64,000 bases of DNA from Thiohalocapsa sp. PB-PSB1 (GCA_016745215.1 CP050890.1:4464001-4528000); one strand, 5' to 3'. Positions 36,654 through 45,783 are shown, counted from the stretch's first letter. A program made the numbers and translations. The notes: generated by a model not told the origin, from the letters alone.

Positions 36654-37946
36654 ATGTACTGTAACCAATGCGAACAGAGCTATCGTCAGTCCGGCTGCAT
36701 CAACAGCCCAGGCATCTGTGGAAAAAACGAAGACATCCAGTCATTACAGGAGACCCTGCTCTACGGCGTCAAGGGCATGGCGGCCTATGCCGCCCATGCG
36801 CGGCGCCTGGGTCAGAGCGACGAGAACGTCTCGGCCTTTATCGAAGAGGCGCTCTTCGCCACCATGACCAACGTCAACTTCGATCTGCAGACCTTGCTCG
36901 GCTATTGTCTGAAATGCGGCGAGATGAACCTGCGGGTGATGCAACTGCTCGATATGGGCCATGTCGAAAACTTCGGCAAACCGGCGCCAACCCGAATTCA
37001 GGAAGGAACCCGGGCCGGGCCGGGCATCCTGATTACCGGTCACGATCTGCTGGATCTATGGAATCTGTTGCAGCAAGTCGCAGGCAGTGACATCAACGTC
37101 TATACCCACGGCGAGTTGTTGCCAGCACATATGTATGCAAAATTCCAGGCGCATCCAAACCTAGCCGGTCATTACGGCGGCGCATGGCAGGAACAAAAAG
37201 CAGAATTCGCGGCCTTTCCTGGTCCAATCATCGGCACCACCAATTGCGTACTGATCCCGCCGGACAACTATAAGGACCGACTTTTTACTACCAATGCGGT
37301 CGCGGTTCCGGGTGGCCAGCATATCCAGGACAATGACTTTACGCCGGTGATCGCCGCGGCACGCGACTGCCCTCCCTGTGTGGATCGAATCACCGGCGAG
37401 TCCAATATCGGCTTCCATCGCAGCGTGCTGTTGGAGCAGGCACAGACCATCGTCGATGCCATCAAGGCCGGCAAAATCAGCCACTTTTTTGTCATTGGCG
37501 GCTGCGATGGTGCCGAAAAAGGTCGCAACTATTTCACCGACTACGCTCTCGCCACGCCACCGGATTCGTTCATTCTGACTCTGGGTTGCGGCAAGTTCCG
37601 CATCCGCGAGCACGATTACGGCGAGCATCTAGGCCTGCCGCGGCTGATGGACATGGGCCAATGCAATGATGCCTATGGCGCCATTGCCGTTGCCATTGCT
37701 CTGGCCGAGGCGTTCGACTGCTCTGTCAACGATCTGCCGTTGACGCTGGTGATCAGCTGGTTCGAACAAAAAGCGGTCGCAGTGCTGCTGACCCTATTCC
37801 ATCTGGGCATCAAGGGCATCACGCTCGGCCCACAACCGCCGGCCTTCATCACGCCCAACGTATTCAAGCTCCTGCAGCAGACCTACGATCTGCGCCTAAC
37901 CAGCCATGATGCCGGTTCCGATCTGCAGGTTGCCATCGGCGCCTAG
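36654..37946 (+). CDS. hcp: hybrid cluster protein (Hcp), short form
   Basis: Hcp carries one cubane and one hybrid Fe-S-O cluster and acts in NO or hydroxylamine/nitrosothiol metabolism under anaerobic nitrosative stress. The protein has 430 residues against about 550 in E. coli. The N-terminal cysteines (CNQC, SGCINSPGIC) are present, as are all hybrid-cluster ligand motifs: ITGHDLLDL, YTHGELLPAH, GTTNCVL, GGCDGAEKG, LGCGKFR, MGQCND and WFEQKAVA. The missing ~110 residues lie in the helical region after the first cluster, as in the shorter Hcp class. A bacteriohemerythrin gene follows convergently. The stop TAG overlaps hairpin A5. Confidence 0.95.
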   Translation: MYCNQCEQSYRQSGCINSPGICGKNEDIQSLQETLLYGVKGMAAYAAHARRLGQSDENVSAFIEEALFATMTNVNFDLQTLLGYCLKCGEMNLRVMQLLDMGHVENFGKPAPTRIQEGTRAGPGILITGHDLLDLWNLLQQVAGSDINVYTHGELLPAHMYAKFQAHPNLAGHYGGAWQEQKAEFAAFPGPIIGTTNCVLIPPDNYKDRLFTTNAVAVPGGQHIQDNDFTPVIAAARDCPPCVDRITGESNIGFHRSVLLEQAQTIVDAIKAGKISHFFVIGGCDGAEKGRNYFTDYALATPPDSFILTLGCGKFRIREHDYGEHLGLPRLMDMGQCNDAYGAIAVAIALAEAFDCSVNDLPLTLVISWFEQKAVAVLLTLFHLGIKGITLGPQPPAFITPNVFKLLQQTYDLRLTSHDAGSDLQVAIGA

Positions 37947-37971
37947 GGCGATTGCCGGAGAGAAATCGCCC
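37945..37971 (+). repeat. hairpin-only family A form, A5
   Basis: GGGCGATT and AAATCGCCC, separated by GCCGGAGAG, are the two outer ends of family A joined directly. It overlaps the hcp stop codon and forms a stem-loop at the mRNA 3' end. Confidence 0.7.
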
Positions 37972-38076
37972 AAACCTTGGAGCAATGAATGATAATCCAG
38001 GCTTTTCCGGTTGGCTCGTGACAGCGCGCAACGCCGTCACGCCTTGGCAGGGCAATGGGTTATGGGTCTGGCGCCA

Positions 38077-38500
38077 GGTGCTGCCTGGGCTGTCGAAATC
38101 TGCAGTCTCACGAAAACAAGCGCTTCCCGGTTTATGGATGCTTAGTCGGTGTCGGCGTCGGTGTCAAGGTCAACATTAGGGATTGGTATCGAGCTGGCTG
38201 CTTTGATCGATGAGCGGATTCGATTCCGATTCCGATAGCGACCCCGACACCGATGAGGCTTCCCCAGTGCGTTCGATGATGCAATCCAAGACCCGGAATC
38301 GGTTTGGCATCAAAACTCAGGACATTTCGACAGCCTAGGTGCTGCCTGGGTAGACCGCCGGCATCGCCTGCCGGGTCGCCCGCAAGCGGGCTCCTACGCC
38401 GACCGGCTCCCATGGCTGGTGAAGGTGCGCTTGCGGGCGAGGCGCCTTGGCCCCTCTGCGTCTCTGCGGTGTATCCTTACATTCTTTGAAGGCAGCAGCC
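38077..38500 (+). mobile_element. family C repeat element C4, carrying nested family B copy B2
   Basis: It begins GGTGCTGCCT (38077), is interrupted by B2, then continues GGTGCTGCCTGGGTAGACC, REP-like CGCCCGCAAGCGGGCTCC, GCCTTGGCCCCTCTGCGTC and ends CTTTGAAGGCAGCAGCC. Without B2 it is about 160 bp, close to C5. Its right end lies 7 bases from the hemerythrin stop codon. Confidence 0.75.
38087..38337 (+). mobile_element. family B miniature element, copy B2 (251 bp)
   Basis: The ends are GGGCTGTCGAAAT and ATTTCGACAGCCT; the direct repeat GGTGCTGCCT flanks it at 38077-38086 and 38338-38347. The interior matches B3 almost throughout (TTCCCGGTTTATGGATGCT, GATTCGATTCCGATTCCG). Same target word as B1, again the end of a family C element. 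Confidence 0.9.
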
Positions 38501-38506
38501 TAGCGC

Positions 38507-38908
38507 CTACATCGTTTCACAGAGATAGGCACCCATCTGCATATCCGCGCCGAAAATGTGGCCAACCAACCAGTGCTCCAGAAACAGGATTTCCTCATTT
38601 GAGAGCGCCTTTCTCTGTTCATGCAGTTTTTGCTGCAATTCCTTGACACTCGCGATCAGGTCCGCGTGCTCTGACCTGTGCTCGGCAAGCCCATCGTAGT
38701 CGTATTTGAGCATGAGCCGCTCCTCGTGGCGAAAGTGCCAAATGGTGCAGGCGACAAGCTCTTCGGTCAGCGCCTCCACGTAAGCGGTCGACTCGCCGTC
38801 CGCCACCGCATGGTTGAGAAGGTTATACAGATCCACCAGACGGCGGTGGTCTTCGTCGATCTCGGGTATCTCGACGCTCAACGTGCTGTCCCAGGTAAGC
38901 TCTTTCAT
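38507..38908 (-). CDS. bacteriohemerythrin
   Basis: The 133-residue non-heme di-iron protein binds oxygen (and can bind NO). The iron ligand pattern is complete: His in EIDEDHRRLVDLYNLLN, HFRHEERLM, HRSEHADL and WLVGHIFGADMQMG. Length is normal for single-domain bacterial forms. It is convergent with hcp about 560 bp away; hemerythrin and Hcp are often found together in micro-aerobic or nitrosative settings. ATG 38908 follows a GAACGACC leader without a strong ribosome site. Confidence 0.95.
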   Translation of the reverse strand: MKELTWDSTLSVEIPEIDEDHRRLVDLYNLLNHAVADGESTAYVEALTEELVACTIWHFRHEERLMLKYDYDGLAEHRSEHADLIASVKELQQKLHEQRKALSNEEILFLEHWLVGHIFGADMQMGAYLCETM

Positions 38909-39011
38909 GGTCGTTCCTGCGGCTGACAGTGGATGTTGATTGCACTCTATACCGGTAAGGTTAACAGCAAGGAATGCGCCTTGGTTTCCTGTAAGCGCCT
39001 GGTTCGACCGC

Positions 39012-39041
39012 TTAGGCGATTACCGGAGAAAAATCGCCTTA
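39012..39041 (+). repeat. hairpin-only family A form, A6
   Basis: TAGGCGATT and AAATCGCCTTA flank ACCGGAGAA. Read on the minus strand it directly follows, and overlaps, the TAA of the DUF364 gene, placing a stem-loop at that transcript's end. Confidence 0.7.
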
Positions 39042-40049
39042 TGCCGAAGCACCATTGCGCGCATCCCATTGCCGCTTGTATGCACTCTCCAGATCCGCCA
39101 GCAGGACGCTCAGCTGCTCGAGTTCGGCATAGCGTGGAAAGCGTTCCCGAGTGCCGTTTGCATACCAGGTTTGCATGGCTTGATTGAGCTCCGCGTACAG
39201 TGCCGTGGCCTGTGTAATGCGCTCTGTGAGCTTATTCAGCGATCCTGTACCGATATCGGCAACAGCATAGCGGACACCGTCACCGAAGAGACGGGTGCCG
39301 CCTCCCTCCGCAGCAATCCGCACGGCATTCTCCACATTGACCGGCACGACCCCGGCGAGAAAATCGATGTCATAAGCGGCAAGCTCTGCAAGCCAGGGTG
39401 CTGAAGGCCCCATCAGTACGGTCACGGCATTTTTTGCCAGCTGGACCAGCCTCGGGAAGGTTTTGTTGATCAGAGAGGTGGCGGTGAGAAACACCCAATC
39501 AGCTTGTGGAAGCAGAAATTCAGCGGCAGGGTCCGGCAGATCGCCCGTGCCCGGCTGGCGTTCGATCACGCTCACATCCAGCCCATCAAGCACATCATCC
39601 AGCCCTGGATAGCGACCGATCACCACGACCTGCTTGCCAAACAGCTGCGCACGGAAGTGTTCGAATACCGCAAGATTGGCCGGTGCCGAGCCCTCCAACA
39701 CCTGTGCCCCATGTAGCAACGGATTGGCTGCGCTGTTGATCACTGCGTTGGCCGCGGCTAGACCGGCAGTTGCCGCAAAAGGATCCCAGGACTTGAGCCA
39801 GGCCGCGACCTCGGCGGCTGATCGATCTGCAACCGTACCGGGAAATTGTAGTACGCGGGATGCCATTCCGGGACTTTGCGCAAAACCCGCCTCGCCCTGA
39901 ATGCGACAGCAGGTCCAGGTGAGTCCCAGAACAAATTGGTCAATGCGCAGAGGTCTCTCGGCTTCACCCCGCTCGACTTGACCGAGGATCAACTCATAGA
40001 CCGACCAAGGGTCAGGGTTCATGCCCTGTTCTTCCATCTCTTGACTCAT
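39039..40049 (-). CDS. DUF364/DUF4213 domain protein, putative heavy-metal chelation family
   Basis: The protein has 336 residues. The N-terminal part (about 25-125) fits DUF4213, and the C-terminal part (about 140-290) is a Rossmann-like DUF364 domain: FGKQVVVIGRYPGLDDVL, ADWVFLTATSLINKTFPRLV and VTVLMGPSAPWLAEL. The structural family has been suggested to bind metals or a pterin-like ligand; the role is not established. Near moa/moe and hcp genes, a metal-handling role would fit but is not shown. ATG 40049 is used; ATG 40022 (MNPDPWSVYEL) is a good alternative. Confidence 0.8.
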   Translation of the reverse strand: MSQEMEEQGMNPDPWSVYELILGQVERGEAERPLRIDQFVLGLTWTCCRIQGEAGFAQSPGMASRVLQFPGTVADRSAAEVAAWLKSWDPFAATAGLAAANAVINSAANPLLHGAQVLEGSAPANLAVFEHFRAQLFGKQVVVIGRYPGLDDVLDGLDVSVIERQPGTGDLPDPAAEFLLPQADWVFLTATSLINKTFPRLVQLAKNAVTVLMGPSAPWLAELAAYDIDFLAGVVPVNVENAVRIAAEGGGTRLFGDGVRYAVADIGTGSLNKLTERITQATALYAELNQAMQTWYANGTRERFPRYAELEQLSVLLADLESAYKRQWDARNGASA

Positions 40050-40055
40050 TATCGA

Positions 40056-40085
40056 GGATTACACAGATTACACTGATTACACTGA
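40056..40085 (+). repeat. 10-bp tandem repeat GATTACACTG
   Basis: Three consecutive near-identical decamers (GATTACACAG, ATTACACTG, ATTACACTG) lie just upstream of the DUF364 start codon on its leader side. Confidence 0.8.
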
Positions 40086-40330
40086 TGAATTGGTGGTCTT
40101 GCAGATGCGCTTAGGCCGACTCGCTGACCAGCCGCGCAGCGTCGGAGGCCCACCTAATGGGGAAGTGATAAACCACTTGCAAGTCAGCCGACGAGCCGAC
40201 GGCCATGCTGGGCATCAAGTGTACCTCGTCAGCGAAAATCATGCGAAATCCCGTCCCTGCATTGTCGCCTCGAGGGCGGCAACATGTCTGCATGCCGATC
40301 CAGTCCCAAGCGTACGGCCAGGGGATCATC
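40086..40330. other. stretch between fkbM-like gene and DUF364 gene
   Basis: A minus-strand frame (40111-40329; MIPWPYAWDWIGMQTCCRPR, later ADEVHLMPSMAVGSSADLQV) is open but unassigned; it could be a small gene or the end of a lost one. Confidence 0.3.
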
Positions 40331-41167
40331 TCATACTTGGCTCGCTCGGAGGAATTTCATATTTTCTTCCGGCGATACCTGTTCAGCCCTAAAACCGAGT
40401 GCTTGCAAACGTTGCATCAGTGTTTCCAATTCCCTCCACGAATAGTGCCACTCGACGATCATCCGGTCAAAACGCAACAGCCACTCATCGCTTGCATTTT
40501 CGAGCAGGATTTTTTCATGACCCTCAATGTCGATTTTGATGAGATCGAACCGTTCGACTCCGCACAGCGTAAATACCTGATCTAAGCCGACGCAGCGCAC
40601 CTGTTCTGTATGAGTATCCGGGCTTTCAACCAACGTATACTCTACGGAGGACATCTGCTGGGAGAGAAACCCATCGCCTGCTTCTACCGAAACCGCGGCT
40701 TGATAGAGCGTCGCGTTAATTTGGTTGCGCTGAACGTTGCGCGCCAGGATCTGGTAGTTGTTGCTCGCGGGCTCAAAACAATAAATCCTTGCATCCGGAT
40801 TTTGCGCGCAGACAAATGCTGCGTATACGCCAACGTTTGCTCCCAAATCAAGAACATGCGTTAATTGTGAGTAGGCTGTTCCGGGTAAATCGTAAACGCG
40901 GTCGAGATAAATTTCATTCAAAATGAAGCGCGCGTCGGGCTTGAGCTCCAAAATTTGCCCATTGCGCAGACGAAAAGTCTCTACGCTCCCCTTGTCAGCG
41001 CCTGCAAATGCCTGAAAATATTTATGCCAGTCTCGGTTGTAAGCCGCGACCCGAGGCAGCCGGGCTAACTTCTTCATGATTTGTTTCATTTTCTTTCTCA
41101 CTCGATCGAAACTGGCAGATGCTTGATTTTCGAGATGCTTAATTTTCGAGAACAGGCAAGGAAACAC
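40331..41167 (-). CDS. FkbM-family methyltransferase
   Basis: The 278-residue SAM-dependent O-methyltransferase has motif I in THVLDLGANVGVYAAFVCAQ, then DARIYCFEPASNNYQILARN, DLIKIDIEGHEKILLENA and WHYSWRELETLM. FkbM family enzymes methylate hydroxyls of sugars, polyketides or glycolipids. A ~70-residue N-terminal part precedes motif I. It is divergent from the deacetylase-FkbH-ACP cluster, 257 bp away, and may act on the same product. The leader 41168-41424 has no gene and must hold both promoters. Confidence 0.92.
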   Translation of the reverse strand: MFPCLFSKIKHLENQASASFDRVRKKMKQIMKKLARLPRVAAYNRDWHKYFQAFAGADKGSVETFRLRNGQILELKPDARFILNEIYLDRVYDLPGTAYSQLTHVLDLGANVGVYAAFVCAQNPDARIYCFEPASNNYQILARNVQRNQINATLYQAAVSVEAGDGFLSQQMSSVEYTLVESPDTHTEQVRCVGLDQVFTLCGVERFDLIKIDIEGHEKILLENASDEWLLRFDRMIVEWHYSWRELETLMQRLQALGFRAEQVSPEENMKFLRASQV

Positions 41168-41424
41168 ACTACATGCCCGCCATCCTTATCCAAGCTCCCC
41201 CAGATTTCCTGTCTTTATCCGATGTGATAGCATCTCTAGTCAATTGTAGGGCAGTGCGTCAACGCGCATCAGTGTGCTCCAACCCGGATTTAAGAGAATG
41301 CTGCCGCGGGTGAAGAGTTGGATTTTCGGTCGGCGATCTCGGTCTTGTCAGGATCGCTGAACGCCGCGTCGGTGTGCGCTGAGCCTGGTTTGTCTCGGAC
41401 CCGTGCGGCGGCGCGGGACTTACA

Positions 41425-42486
41425 GTGGTTGACGATGTGAGAGCCAAAGCAGCGCTTCGCCCGATCGATGTGGTCATCAGTGTTGATACCGAATTTGCGA
41501 TCAATTCCGCGCTAATCGACCCACGGCGCACGCCAATCGGCCGCGATTATATCGATGCCGACGACGGCACCACCTCTCATGGCCTGGGCTTCATGCTGCG
41601 AACGCTGGCTGAGCATCAGCTGCGGGCAACCTTTTTCATCGAATGCTTCAATGTCTTTCACTTCGGCGAGGAACCGATGGCCTCGGTCGCCAAGGACATC
41701 GCCGATCACGGCCATGATCTACAAATCCATCTGCATCTGGTTTGGCTCTACTACCGACTCGAGAGCTGGCGGCGAAGACTCGAGCATGAGTCGCGCCCCG
41801 AGGATCGCTTTGCTGGCTGGGATCCTGGCGAGGTTCAGGGTTGGGTCAGCGAGGCCGTGGCCATCTTTCGCCGGCTGACCGGCCGCCAGGCGATCGCATT
41901 TCGTTCGGGCAACCTAAGCGTCGATCTGAATCTGTATCGGGCGCTGGCTGCTGCGAACATTGCGCTTGCCTCGAACGTCGGGCTGGCATTATTTCGCCCC
42001 CAGGAGCCGGAACTACAGCTGTCCGGTGGTATTCACCGGTTCAGCGGTGTGGTCGAGGTGCCGGTGACCAGCTATGCGGATTTCTTTCGCCAGCAGCCGA
42101 ACCGTTTACTCACCACGACTGGTTCGACCTGGCGCGAGATCGCTGCCGTGCTCGAGAGCGCCTGGCGTAAGCAGGCCGGCCCAGTGGTGATTCTGACACA
42201 TCCGCACGACTTCGGACGGCTCGAAATCGCTGCCGATGGGTCCGGCTTCAGAGCACGGCCGGCCGTGCTGCAGCAGCAGCGTTTCGTCGAGCTGTGCCGG
42301 CTGCTGGGGCGCGAGAGAGACCGCTTTCGAACCAGCACCTTCGATGAAGCCGCCGAGCGTTGGGCGCAAGCCGGGACAGAGAATGATCGACTGCTGCATG
42401 CCTCGTTCAGCGGCTTTACCGCGCGTGCCGTCGAAAATCGCCTGCAGCCTCGCCTGGCGGGCCTGCGGCGTCTGCTGTCCGCTTGA
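41425..42486 (+). CDS. polysaccharide deacetylase-like (CE4/NodB fold) protein
   Basis: The protein has 353 residues. Motif 1 is IDVVISVDTEFAIN (Asp in a DTE variant), motif 2 GHDLQIHLHLVWLYY (His pair), motif 3 AIAFRSGNLSVD and the late His motif VVILTHPHDFGRL. Such proteins remove N-acetyl groups from sugar polymers or lipid-linked sugars. No signal peptide is seen, so it probably acts in the cytoplasm on an activated or lipid-linked sugar. The start is GTG 41425. It is first in a plus-strand run with FkbH (99 bp), ACP (83 bp), AAC(3)-like (72 bp) and VOC (40 bp). Confidence 0.85.
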   Translation: MVDDVRAKAALRPIDVVISVDTEFAINSALIDPRRTPIGRDYIDADDGTTSHGLGFMLRTLAEHQLRATFFIECFNVFHFGEEPMASVAKDIADHGHDLQIHLHLVWLYYRLESWRRRLEHESRPEDRFAGWDPGEVQGWVSEAVAIFRRLTGRQAIAFRSGNLSVDLNLYRALAAANIALASNVGLALFRPQEPELQLSGGIHRFSGVVEVPVTSYADFFRQQPNRLLTTTGSTWREIAAVLESAWRKQAGPVVILTHPHDFGRLEIAADGSGFRARPAVLQQQRFVELCRLLGRERDRFRTSTFDEAAERWAQAGTENDRLLHASFSGFTARAVENRLQPRLAGLRRLLSA

Positions 42487-42585
42487 TTTTGCTTGGTCGT
42501 TGGCAGATCATACCGACTCCAAAATCCGTCCCGGTGCAGCTCCCCAGGCAGTGATGTATTGACTCCTCCGCCCCTCCCCGCATGC

Positions 42586-44442
42586 ATGAAACTTTCGCCT
42601 GATCTTCTCGATACCTGGCTCGCGCTGGGTGATCGAGCAGCCATCTCCCAGACGCTGCGAGCCAGCGCCGCACAGATCACGCTCCCGCAGGCGCGTAAAA
42701 TCGCCGCCCGAATTCAGGCACTGGATGCAACCATGCCGAGGCTCAAAATCGGCATCCTGCGCAGTTACAGCAGCGAACCCTTGGACCCCTGGCTGGGGCT
42801 CGAAGCGGCGCTGGAAGGCTTTTTTCCGGAGATCTACCATGCGCCTTACGGTTTTTTTCATCAAGAGGCCCAAGCGGGATCGAGGCTGCTGAGCTTCGAA
42901 CCGGATTTAACCTTGCTGCTGTTGCGACGCGAAGACCTGCACCCAGGGCTTGCGGAACCGCTGGTGGCGTTGCCGGACAGGGAACGACAGTCATTGCAGG
43001 ATGAAGCGCTGAGGCGGCTGGTTGAGCTGATCGGTCGGTTGCGTGATCTGACGACCAACCAGATCGTTGTCACCCTGTTGCCGCCGTTGCACGGACCCGG
43101 CCTTGGCCTGATCGATCGGCAGGCAGAACGCTCCGAACGTGCTTGGTGGGATGGGTTCGAGCAACGATTGGTTGGGCAATTGCGGGAGGCAATGAGCGGC
43201 GTGCTGTTTCTGGACCTCGGTGCCGCACTGGAGCAGATCGGACGGAACGCCTATTTCGACCAAAAATACTGGTACAGCGCGCGGTTTCCATTCAGCGCCG
43301 AAGCGTCGCGCGATCTTGCCCGGCGGCTGATCAGCATCGCCGCGGTGCTCCAGCGGCCAAAGGCGAAGGTCATCGTGCTCGATGCGGACAATACCCTGTG
43401 GGGCGGCATTGTCGGCGAGGACGGCCCACAGGGTATCGCCCTCGGGCACGACTGGCCCGGGAACTGCTACCTAGCCTTTCAACGCCGGCTGCTGGATTAT
43501 CGCAGCCGTGGCTTTGTGCTCGCGCTGTGCAGCAAAAACAACGCCGCTGATGTCGATGTGATCTTGCGCGAGCATCCGCAGCAACTCCTGCGCGAATTCT
43601 GTTTCGTGGCACGACGCGTGAACTGGGCGCCGAAGCCGCAGAACCTCAGGGAACTCGCCTCGGAGCTGAATCTTGGACTGGAATCCTTCGTCTTCGTCGA
43701 CGATAGTGTGCATGAATGTGCCGCGGTTCGACATGAGCTGCCGCAGGTCGAGGTTGTCCAGGTTCCCGGGAATCCCCTCGCTGTCCCAACCTGCCTAGAC
43801 AGCGTCGCGCGGCTGGAGATTCTGGCGCTGACCCAGGAGGATCTGAACAAGACCGCACTGTATGCTCAGGAACGTGAGCGCCGCGAGCTCAAGCAACGCG
43901 TCGATGGCGACGGCGGCTCGCTGGACGATTATCTGCGCTCCCTCGATATGCACATGCGTATCAGCCTCGATGATCGTTCGCAGGTCGCTCGCCTGACCCA
44001 ACTCGTGAACAAGACGAACCAATTCAACCTGACCACTCGCCGCTATGATGAGGATCAGATGCGCGCGTTCATGACCGCTGATCACTCTGTTGTGGCGCAT
44101 TTCGCGCTGGCCGACAGCTTCGGCGACAGCGGTGTCGTCGGCCTCGCAATTTTTCGACTTGGCACAACACTGGCGGAGCTGGACAGTTTTTTGATGTCTT
44201 GTCGTGTCATCGGGCGCCGGGCCGAGAGCGCCTTTCTGGAGGCGCTGTTACGCTGGCTTGCCGACACGGGCATTCGGCAAGTTGTCGGAGAGTTCCTGCC
44301 AACGCCGAAGAATGCCCTGGCCGAAACCTTCCTGCCTGATCATGGTTTCGTGCCAGGAGCCGATGGGCGCCTGTATCTGGATCTCGTCGACAGGCCGCCG
44401 CTGCCGGCAAATCGCTTCCCAATCCAAGTCGAGCTGACCTGA
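42586..44442 (+). CDS. FkbH-like HAD-IIIC phosphatase/transferase
   Basis: The protein has 618 residues from ATG 42586; a longer frame from 42493 is open but unlikely. The HAD domain has motif I in VIVLDADNTLWGGIVGEDG, SKNN as motif II and WAPKPQNL with FVFVDDSVHECAAV as motifs III/IV. The C-terminal ~150 residues (LTQLVNKTNQFNLTTRRYDE, LIFRL-type GNAT fold) are the FkbH extension. Known FkbH proteins take 1,3-bisphosphoglycerate, remove phosphate and load glyceryl onto a carrier protein. An N-terminal ~250-residue SGNH-like region (YFDQKYWYSARFPFS) is also typical. Its carrier is very likely the next gene. Confidence 0.93.
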   Translation: MKLSPDLLDTWLALGDRAAISQTLRASAAQITLPQARKIAARIQALDATMPRLKIGILRSYSSEPLDPWLGLEAALEGFFPEIYHAPYGFFHQEAQAGSRLLSFEPDLTLLLLRREDLHPGLAEPLVALPDRERQSLQDEALRRLVELIGRLRDLTTNQIVVTLLPPLHGPGLGLIDRQAERSERAWWDGFEQRLVGQLREAMSGVLFLDLGAALEQIGRNAYFDQKYWYSARFPFSAEASRDLARRLISIAAVLQRPKAKVIVLDADNTLWGGIVGEDGPQGIALGHDWPGNCYLAFQRRLLDYRSRGFVLALCSKNNAADVDVILREHPQQLLREFCFVARRVNWAPKPQNLRELASELNLGLESFVFVDDSVHECAAVRHELPQVEVVQVPGNPLAVPTCLDSVARLEILALTQEDLNKTALYAQERERRELKQRVDGDGGSLDDYLRSLDMHMRISLDDRSQVARLTQLVNKTNQFNLTTRRYDEDQMRAFMTADHSVVAHFALADSFGDSGVVGLAIFRLGTTLAELDSFLMSCRVIGRRAESAFLEALLRWLADTGIRQVVGEFLPTPKNALAETFLPDHGFVPGADGRLYLDLVDRPPLPANRFPIQVELT

Positions 44443-44525
44443 CCCATCGGCCTCTGCCATGCAGGCGGTCAGCTCTTTTCAAACTGCAATCTCTTTTTTT
44501 ATTTCATCCTCGAGTTGAGCCCAGT

Positions 44526-44765
44526 ATGACGACTTTCGAGCAGCTACGCTCGGTCATCGCCGACACTCTCGGCGTACCCGAGCAGTCCATCTTCGAGACC
44601 AGCGACAGCAACAGCATATCGGTTTGGGACTCGATCGGCCATGTCAACCTGATGATGGCGTTGGAACAGACCTTCGATGTGCAACTGGACGTGGAGATTT
44701 TCCCGCAGTTGACATCGGTCGAATCCATATTGACCTATCTGCGCGAGCAGGGAGTCGCCGGGTGA
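44526..44765 (+). CDS. acyl carrier protein
   Basis: The 79-residue four-helix carrier has the phosphopantetheine Ser36 in ISVWDSIGHVNLMMALEQ. The motif is DSIGH, as in carriers dedicated to specialised pathways, where the fatty-acid ACP has DSLDTVEL. Placed between FkbH and an AAC(3)-like acyltransferase, it most likely holds the glyceryl or derived acyl group. Start ATG 44526 after GAGCCCAGT. Confidence 0.95.
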   Translation: MTTFEQLRSVIADTLGVPEQSIFETSDSNSISVWDSIGHVNLMMALEQTFDVQLDVEIFPQLTSVESILTYLREQGVAG

Positions 44766-44837
44766 GCCGGGTTATCCGTGTTGGGCTGAAGACGCTTTGC
44801 ATCCCATCAGCTCGAGTCGTTTTCCTGCACGAGGCCG

Positions 44838-45743
44838 ATGATGCTTGATCGATTCTCTGGACTGGCTGTACGACACCTGTCCCCGGAGCGGTTCGCCTGG
44901 TTACGAGGCCAATACCTGAAGCTGCGCAACGGTGCAGGGCCATTGCTGATGAGGCTGAATGGCCGTTTCGACAGTGATGAGCTGAAAACGCATCTCAGAG
45001 AGCGACTCGGTGAGGACTATCAGGTGCTGATGGTACACAGTTCAGTCAATGCGCTGGCACCGATGTACACCGGCAATTCTTTGCAATTACTTGGCATGCT
45101 GATCGATCTCTGCGGTCCCAAGCGTACCCTGGTCATGCCGGCGTTTTATTTCGGTGATCCGCGCTACCAGGGTGCCATGGACACCTTTACCCATCAGCCG
45201 CGGCTCGATTTACGTCGCACACCGTCGCAAATGGGATTGCTTACGGAGCTGTTTCGCCGTTGGCCTGGTGTGTTGCACAGCAAGCATCCGGTCTATCGCG
45301 TCACCGCGCTCGGTCCGCTCGCCGCAAAGATCACCGCCGGGCATGAATTGGCCGATACTCCGACAGGTCGCGGCACGCCGTTTGATGCCATGGCCGAGTT
45401 AGATGCAAGCATCCTTGGGATCGGCAAGACCAGCGATGTGCTTACGCAGGTGCATCATCCCGAATCTGTGCTCGGTGATGACTTCCCGGTTCCGTGGCAG
45501 GCACAGCCGCGGCAGATCGACATGACTCTGGTGGACGGCGCCGAAGAAATTGCGTTCGCGTTTGGCAATCGCGCGTTGCTATGGCGACGCAATATGCATA
45601 AGCTCAAGGGCATCATGGGTCGGAAGGACCTGCGTGAATGGCGCTTTCATGGGGTTCCGATGTTCGCGACCCGAGCCGGCCTGGTCTCGCGCAAACTGAT
45701 TGATGCCGCGGCGCGCGGACAGACCATCTACGATCCGCCATAA
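44838..45743 (+). CDS. AAC(3)-family acyltransferase
   Basis: The 301-residue protein has the aminoglycoside 3-N-acetyltransferase fold: VLMVHSSVNALAPMYTGN, TLVMPAFYFG, LDLRRTPSQMGLLTELFRRW and SKHPVYRVTALGPLAAKIT, then GRGTPFDAMAELDASILGIG. Chromosomal relatives in sugar-modifying clusters acylate amino groups of sugars and need not confer drug resistance. In this cluster it is the best candidate to transfer an acyl group from the adjacent carrier protein to an amine. Antibiotic resistance should not be assumed. Confidence 0.88.
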   Translation: MMLDRFSGLAVRHLSPERFAWLRGQYLKLRNGAGPLLMRLNGRFDSDELKTHLRERLGEDYQVLMVHSSVNALAPMYTGNSLQLLGMLIDLCGPKRTLVMPAFYFGDPRYQGAMDTFTHQPRLDLRRTPSQMGLLTELFRRWPGVLHSKHPVYRVTALGPLAAKITAGHELADTPTGRGTPFDAMAELDASILGIGKTSDVLTQVHHPESVLGDDFPVPWQAQPRQIDMTLVDGAEEIAFAFGNRALLWRRNMHKLKGIMGRKDLREWRFHGVPMFATRAGLVSRKLIDAAARGQTIYDPP

Positions 45744-45783
45744 ACACAACACCATCAACACAGAGCAAGAGTCGCCAACTGCC

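Noticed and set aside
44838..45743. Aminoglycoside resistance gene
   Set aside because: The fold is AAC(3), but the context is a carrier-protein modification operon with no integron or resistance island, so a resistance claim is unsupported.
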